Below are positions 21,830 through 25,170 of a DNA stretch of 25,170 nt, piece after piece. Under the pieces are notes generated by a model. The model made no database searches. It was not told the origin of the DNA and saw only the letters and a program-made list of their open reading frames with translations. The stretch is taken from the NCBI GenBank assembly GCA_036500145.1, contig DASYCO010000083.1:1-25170 (forward strand), in the 5' to 3' direction. Source of the stretch: CAMAVH01 sp036500145. GTDB lineage: Bacteria > Pseudomonadota > Alphaproteobacteria > SMXQ01. Positions within the stretch are counted from its first letter, which is position 1; the number at the start of each line of letters is the position of its first letter. A program made the translations under genes and the position numbers.

Positions 21830-23245
21830 ATGTCCGCCGAGATCTCCTCCATCGCATCTGATCTGTCGCGCGCCGCCCTGTGGCGCGCCGAGGTCAAGGC
21901 CATGCTGGCGCTGGGCGTGCCGCTGGCCCTAAGCCAGCTGGCGCAGATCGCTATCCAGACGACCGACGTGGTGCTGCTCGGCTGGCTCGGCGCCGAGCCG
22001 CTCGCCGCGGCCGGCCTGGCGACCAATGTCTGGGTCATCATGTTCCTGTTCGGCCTTGGCGTGGCCAGCGCCGTCTCGCCCATCGTGGCGCAGATCGTCG
22101 GCCATCCCGATCCGCGCGGCAAAGTGCGCAGGGTGCGGCGCGTCGTGCGCCAGGGCTTCTGGGCGGCGACGCTGCTCGCCATTCCCTTCATGGCGGTCTG
22201 CTGGCACATCCAGGCGATCCTGCTGTTCTTCGACCAGGATCCGAAGCTCGCCGCCATGGCGGAGCCCTTCCTGCGCGCGCTGATGTGGGCGACGCTGCCG
22301 GCGCTGTGGTTCGTCGTGCTGCGCTGCTTCGTCTCGGCCTTCGAGCGCACGCGCGCCGTGCTGGCCGTCACCGTCTGCGGCATCCTGTTCAACGCGACGA
22401 TCAACTACGGCTTGATCTTCGGCCATTTCGGCCTGCCGCAGCTCGGCCTGCTCGGCGCCGGCATCGGCTCGGCGGTCACGCACAGCAGCATGACCCTCAT
22501 CATGCTGACCTACGTGCTGCGCGACCGGCGTTTCCGCCGCTACTACATCCTCGGCCGGCTGTGGCGTCCCGACTGGCGCACCTTCCGCGAGATCTTCCGC
22601 ATCGGTCTGCCGATCGGCAGCATGTGGGTGCTCGAGGTCGGCGTCTTCACGGCGGCGCTGCTGCTCATGGGCCTGATCGGCACCACCGCCATCGCCGCGC
22701 ACCAGATCGCGCTGCAATGCGCCGCCATCACCTTCATGGTGCCGCTCGGCATGTCCATGGCGGCGACGGTGCGCGTCGGCCTCGCCGTCGGCGGCGGCGA
22801 CCTGCGCGGCGTGCGGCGCGCCGGCTTCACGGCGCAGGGGCTCGGCGTTGGCTTCATGGCCATGAGCTGCCTGCTGTTCATCTTGGCCGGCCCGCACATC
22901 GTCGGCCTGTTCCTCGATTCGAGCCGTCCCGATTCGCTGCCGGTCAGCCTGCTGGCGGCGCAGCTCCTCGCGGTCGCCGGCATCTTCCAGATGTTCGACG
23001 GCGCCCAGGCCGTCGCCGCCGGCGCCCTGCGCGGCATGAAGGACACGCGCATGCCGCTGGTCATCGCGCTGGTCGGCTACTGGCTGATCGCCTTTCCGCT
23101 CGGCGTCACGCTCGCCTTTCCGTTCAAGGTCGGCGCCATCGGCATCTGGATGGGTCTGGCCGTCGGCCTCGCCATCGCCGCCGTGCTGCTGACGCTGCGC
23201 TTCGACTGGCTGACGCGCCGTCCGCTCGCGCAGGTGACGGCATGA
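21830..23245 (+). CDS. MATE-family multidrug/Na+(H+) antiporter
   Basis: A 471-residue protein with twelve hydrophobic segments in two related halves, the MATE (NorM/DinF) layout. Family marks include MLALGVPLALSQLAQIAIQTTDVVLLGWLGAEPLAAAGLA in the first helices, TINYGLIFGHFGLPQLGLLGAGIGSAVTH, EVGVFTAALLLMGLIGTTAIAAHQIALQ in the second half, and FDGAQAVAAGALRGMKDTRMPL. These pumps export cationic drugs or metabolites in exchange for H+ or Na+. I use ATG 21830; the frame is open from GTG 21797 without a ribosome site. Its stop overlaps the tlyA start (ATGA). A perfect palindrome GCTTATAAGC at 21735-21744 lies upstream and includes a TATAAG -10-like hexamer. Confidence 0.94.
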   Translation: MSAEISSIASDLSRAALWRAEVKAMLALGVPLALSQLAQIAIQTTDVVLLGWLGAEPLAAAGLATNVWVIMFLFGLGVASAVSPIVAQIVGHPDPRGKVRRVRRVVRQGFWAATLLAIPFMAVCWHIQAILLFFDQDPKLAAMAEPFLRALMWATLPALWFVVLRCFVSAFERTRAVLAVTVCGILFNATINYGLIFGHFGLPQLGLLGAGIGSAVTHSSMTLIMLTYVLRDRRFRRYYILGRLWRPDWRTFREIFRIGLPIGSMWVLEVGVFTAALLLMGLIGTTAIAAHQIALQCAAITFMVPLGMSMAATVRVGLAVGGGDLRGVRRAGFTAQGLGVGFMAMSCLLFILAGPHIVGLFLDSSRPDSLPVSLLAAQLLAVAGIFQMFDGAQAVAAGALRGMKDTRMPLVIALVGYWLIAFPLGVTLAFPFKVGAIGIWMGLAVGLAIAAVLLTLRFDWLTRRPLAQVTA

Positions 23246-24036
23246 GCGGCGAGGCCGACAAGAAGCCGGAGAAGAAGCCCGGCAAGGTGCGGCTGGACCA
23301 GCTGCTGGTCGACCGCGGCCTGGCCGAGACGCGCACAAAGGCGCAGGCGGTGATCCTCGCCGGTCAGGTGTTCAGCGGCGAGCGCCGTCTCGACAAGCCG
23401 GGCCAGCCGACCGCGGCCGACCTGCCGGTGACGCTGCGCGGCGCGCCGCATCCCTGGGTGTCGCGCGGCGCCCTCAAGCTCGTCGGCGCGCTCGACCAGT
23501 TCGCGCTCGACGTGACCGGCAAGATCGCCATCGACGTCGGCTCTTCCACCGGCGGCTTCACCGAAGTGCTGCTGTCGCGCGGCGCGGCGAAGGTCTACGC
23601 GGTCGACGTCGGCAAGGGTCAGCTCGCCTGGACCCTGCGCAACGATCCGCGCGTCGTCGTCATGGAAGGCGTCAACGCCCGCCATCTCACCGCCGCCGAA
23701 ATCCCGGAGCCGCCGCAGGTGGTGGTGTGCGACGCCAGCTTCATCGGCCTCGCCACCGTGCTGCCCGCCGTGCTGAATCTGGCTGCGCCCGGCGCGCTGG
23801 TCGTGGCGCTGATCAAGCCGCAGTTCGAAGTCGGCAAGGGCCGCGTCGGCAAGGGCGGCATCGTGCGCGATCCGGAGCTGCACAGGGAAGTCTGCGAGCG
23901 CATCCAGGACTGGCTCGCGAACGAAATGCATTGGAACATCATCGGCGTCACCGACAGTCCGATCACCGGCCAAGACGGCAACCGGGAATTCCTCATCGCC
24001 GCCACGAAGCCCGCAAAGGAAACGCACAGTGGCTGA
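23242..24036 (+). CDS. tlyA: TlyA-family rRNA (cytidine-2'-O-) methyltransferase
   Basis: A 264-residue protein with an N-terminal S4 RNA-binding domain (VRLDQLLVDRGLAETRTKAQ and on, residues 16-62) and an FtsJ-like methyltransferase domain. SAM site: AIDVGSSTGGFTEVLLSRGA (96-115). The K-D-K-E set is visible as Lys79 (GALKL), Asp164 (VCDASFIGL), Lys192 (LIKPQFEVGKGR) and the final Glu in NREFLIA. TlyA methylates ribosomal RNA at cytidine 2'-OH positions and affects capreomycin sensitivity in mycobacteria; the old name hemolysin is misleading. The start ATG 23242 shares four bases with the MATE stop. The next gene starts inside it, at 24029. Confidence 0.94.
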   Translation: MSGEADKKPEKKPGKVRLDQLLVDRGLAETRTKAQAVILAGQVFSGERRLDKPGQPTAADLPVTLRGAPHPWVSRGALKLVGALDQFALDVTGKIAIDVGSSTGGFTEVLLSRGAAKVYAVDVGKGQLAWTLRNDPRVVVMEGVNARHLTAAEIPEPPQVVVCDASFIGLATVLPAVLNLAAPGALVVALIKPQFEVGKGRVGKGGIVRDPELHREVCERIQDWLANEMHWNIIGVTDSPITGQDGNREFLIAATKPAKETHSG

Positions 24037-25170
24037 CCTCATGGACCTGACCGTGCATAGCCTCGGCGCGGAGGGCGACGGCATCGCCGGCCTGGCGCAT
24101 GGCGGCAACGACGGCGCGCGCGTCTACGTGCCCTTCGCGCTGCCCGGCGAGACCGTTCGCGCCCGCGTGACCCCGACGCCGGACGGCCTGCGCGGCACCG
24201 TCGTCGAAATCGTCGCAGCCTCGCCGGACCGCATCGCGCCGGCCTGTCCGCATTTCACCGTCTGCGGCGGCTGCGTCATGGAGCATCTGGCGCCCAAGCC
24301 CTACGCTGCCTGGAAGCGCGGCCTGCTGGTCGACGCCTTGGCCCATGCGGGCCTGCCGGACGTGCCGGTCGGCGAGCTGGCCGCCGTGCCGCCGGGCACG
24401 CGCCGCCGCGCCACCTTCTTCGCCCACAGGTTAGCTCAATTGGGCCAGCAGGCCGGCGCCGTGCATCTCGGCTTCCAGGCGCGCGCCAGCCACGACGTGA
24501 TCGACCTCAACGAGTGCGCCGCCCTGTCGCCCGCGCTGCTGGCCTTGCTGCCGCCGCTGCGCGACCTGCTGAAGCGCATCCTGCCGCCCGGCGGCCGCGC
24601 CGAGGCCATGGCCAACCTGCTCGACGACGGGCTCGACGTCGTGCTGCGCACGCCGGGCAAGCTGCAGGCGCCGATCCGCCAGATGCTCATCGAATTTTCC
24701 GCCGCGCGCAGCCTGCTGCGGCTGTCCTGGCAGTCGCTTCTCGGCTCCGGGCCGGTGGGCACGCCGGAGACCGTGGTGTCCCGCCGTCCCGCCGTCATCA
24801 CCTTCGGCAAGGGCCGCGTGGCCGTGCCGCCCGGCGCCTTCCTGCAGGCGACGGCGGAAGGCGAGCGCATCCTGGTGAATGAAGTGCTGCGCGCGATGGA
24901 CGGGAAGCCCAAGCGCGTCGCCGACCTGTTCTGCGGCGCGGGCGCCTTCAGCTTGCCGCTCGTTGCCCAGGCCTCCGTGCTGGCCGTCGACGGCGACGCG
25001 GCGCTGACCAGCGCCTTGCGCAAGGCGGCGGATGCCGCCGGCATCGGCAACAAGCTCGCCACCGAAACGCGCGACCTGATGAAGCGGCCGCTGATCGCCG
25101 ACGACCTCAAGAAGTTCGACGCGGTGGTGTTCGATCCGCCGCGTGCCGGCGCCGCCTCGCAGGCGGGCCG
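24029..25170 (+). CDS. RlmD/RumA-like RNA (uracil-5-)-methyltransferase, cut by window end
   Basis: A partial gene; 380 codons are in the window and the frame is open at the end. The N-terminus (DLTVHSLGAEGDGIAGLAHGG, GARVYVPFALPGETV) is a TRAM-like RNA-binding domain. A [4Fe-4S] motif follows: Cys73, Cys79 and Cys82 in ACPHFTVCGGCVMEHL, with a likely fourth cysteine in DLNECAALSP. The methyltransferase domain has VADLFCGAGAFSLPLVAQ and FDAVVFDPPRAGAASQ; the catalytic cysteine would lie beyond the window. Relatives make m5U in 23S rRNA or tRNA. I start at GTG 24029 (AAAGGA site 8 nt upstream), overlapping tlyA by 8 bases; ATG 24041 is the alternative. Confidence 0.92.
   Translation, partial: MADLMDLTVHSLGAEGDGIAGLAHGGNDGARVYVPFALPGETVRARVTPTPDGLRGTVVEIVAASPDRIAPACPHFTVCGGCVMEHLAPKPYAAWKRGLLVDALAHAGLPDVPVGELAAVPPGTRRRATFFAHRLAQLGQQAGAVHLGFQARASHDVIDLNECAALSPALLALLPPLRDLLKRILPPGGRAEAMANLLDDGLDVVLRTPGKLQAPIRQMLIEFSAARSLLRLSWQSLLGSGPVGTPETVVSRRPAVITFGKGRVAVPPGAFLQATAEGERILVNEVLRAMDGKPKRVADLFCGAGAFSLPLVAQASVLAVDGDAALTSALRKAADAAGIGNKLATETRDLMKRPLIADDLKKFDAVVFDPPRAGAASQAG

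Noticed and set aside
21929..23338. 469-codon open frame opposite the MATE gene
   Set aside because: A highly charged low-complexity translation that mirrors a hydrophobic membrane protein; the sense frame has all family motifs.

Overview
The window looks like the chromosome of a high-GC Alphaproteobacterium; the genus cannot be told from sequence alone. The reasons are the strong GC bias of third codon positions, many ATGA/GTGA/TGATG gene overlaps, GTG starts, the gene order histone-deacetylase-like / xseB / ispA / dxs / tlyA / RNA methyltransferase, and intergenic inverted repeats of the type common in that class.

Layout. (1) 98-1969: a small VOC (glyoxalase-fold) protein and an aldehyde dehydrogenase, closed by an intrinsic terminator. 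(2) 2087-8373: a molybdenum locus. A leftward five-gene operon (FecB/BtuF-type binding protein, BtuC-type permease, ATPase, a 69-aa molbindin Mop, and a TrmO-family protein) faces a rightward modABC operon. The 115-bp divergent region between them holds two 24-bp ModE-box-like sites. A ModE regulator reduced to its DNA-binding domain lies further on at 11407-11898. The cell therefore seems to carry two molybdate (or tungstate) importers of different architecture under one switch, with the metal-binding Mop domain separate from ModE. (3) 8384-11381: a cobalamin riboswitch, a BtuB-like TonB-dependent receptor, a terminator, and a small polytopic membrane protein that may be linked to B12 uptake. 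(4) 11407-14817: modE, a cupin, a block of palindromic intergenic repeats, an alpha/beta hydrolase, a cysteine-dioxygenase-like cupin, and a TusA-family sulfur carrier. (5) 14856-25170: a conserved housekeeping run (HDAC-like deacetylase, xseB, ispA, dxs, MATE exporter, tlyA, RlmD/RumA-like methyltransferase, the last cut by the window end). It is interrupted at about 15760-18265 by a clearly AT-rich two-gene cassette: a ParB/Srx-fold protein with a probable HEPN-like C-terminal domain, and a Dam-type (D12 class) adenine DNA methyltransferase.

The most unusual parts are the ParB/HEPN-Dam cassette, a candidate for an undescribed methylation-linked defence or addiction module, and the dual molybdate importer with its split ModE/Mop sensor. 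All functional calls come from reading motifs by eye; no database search was run.
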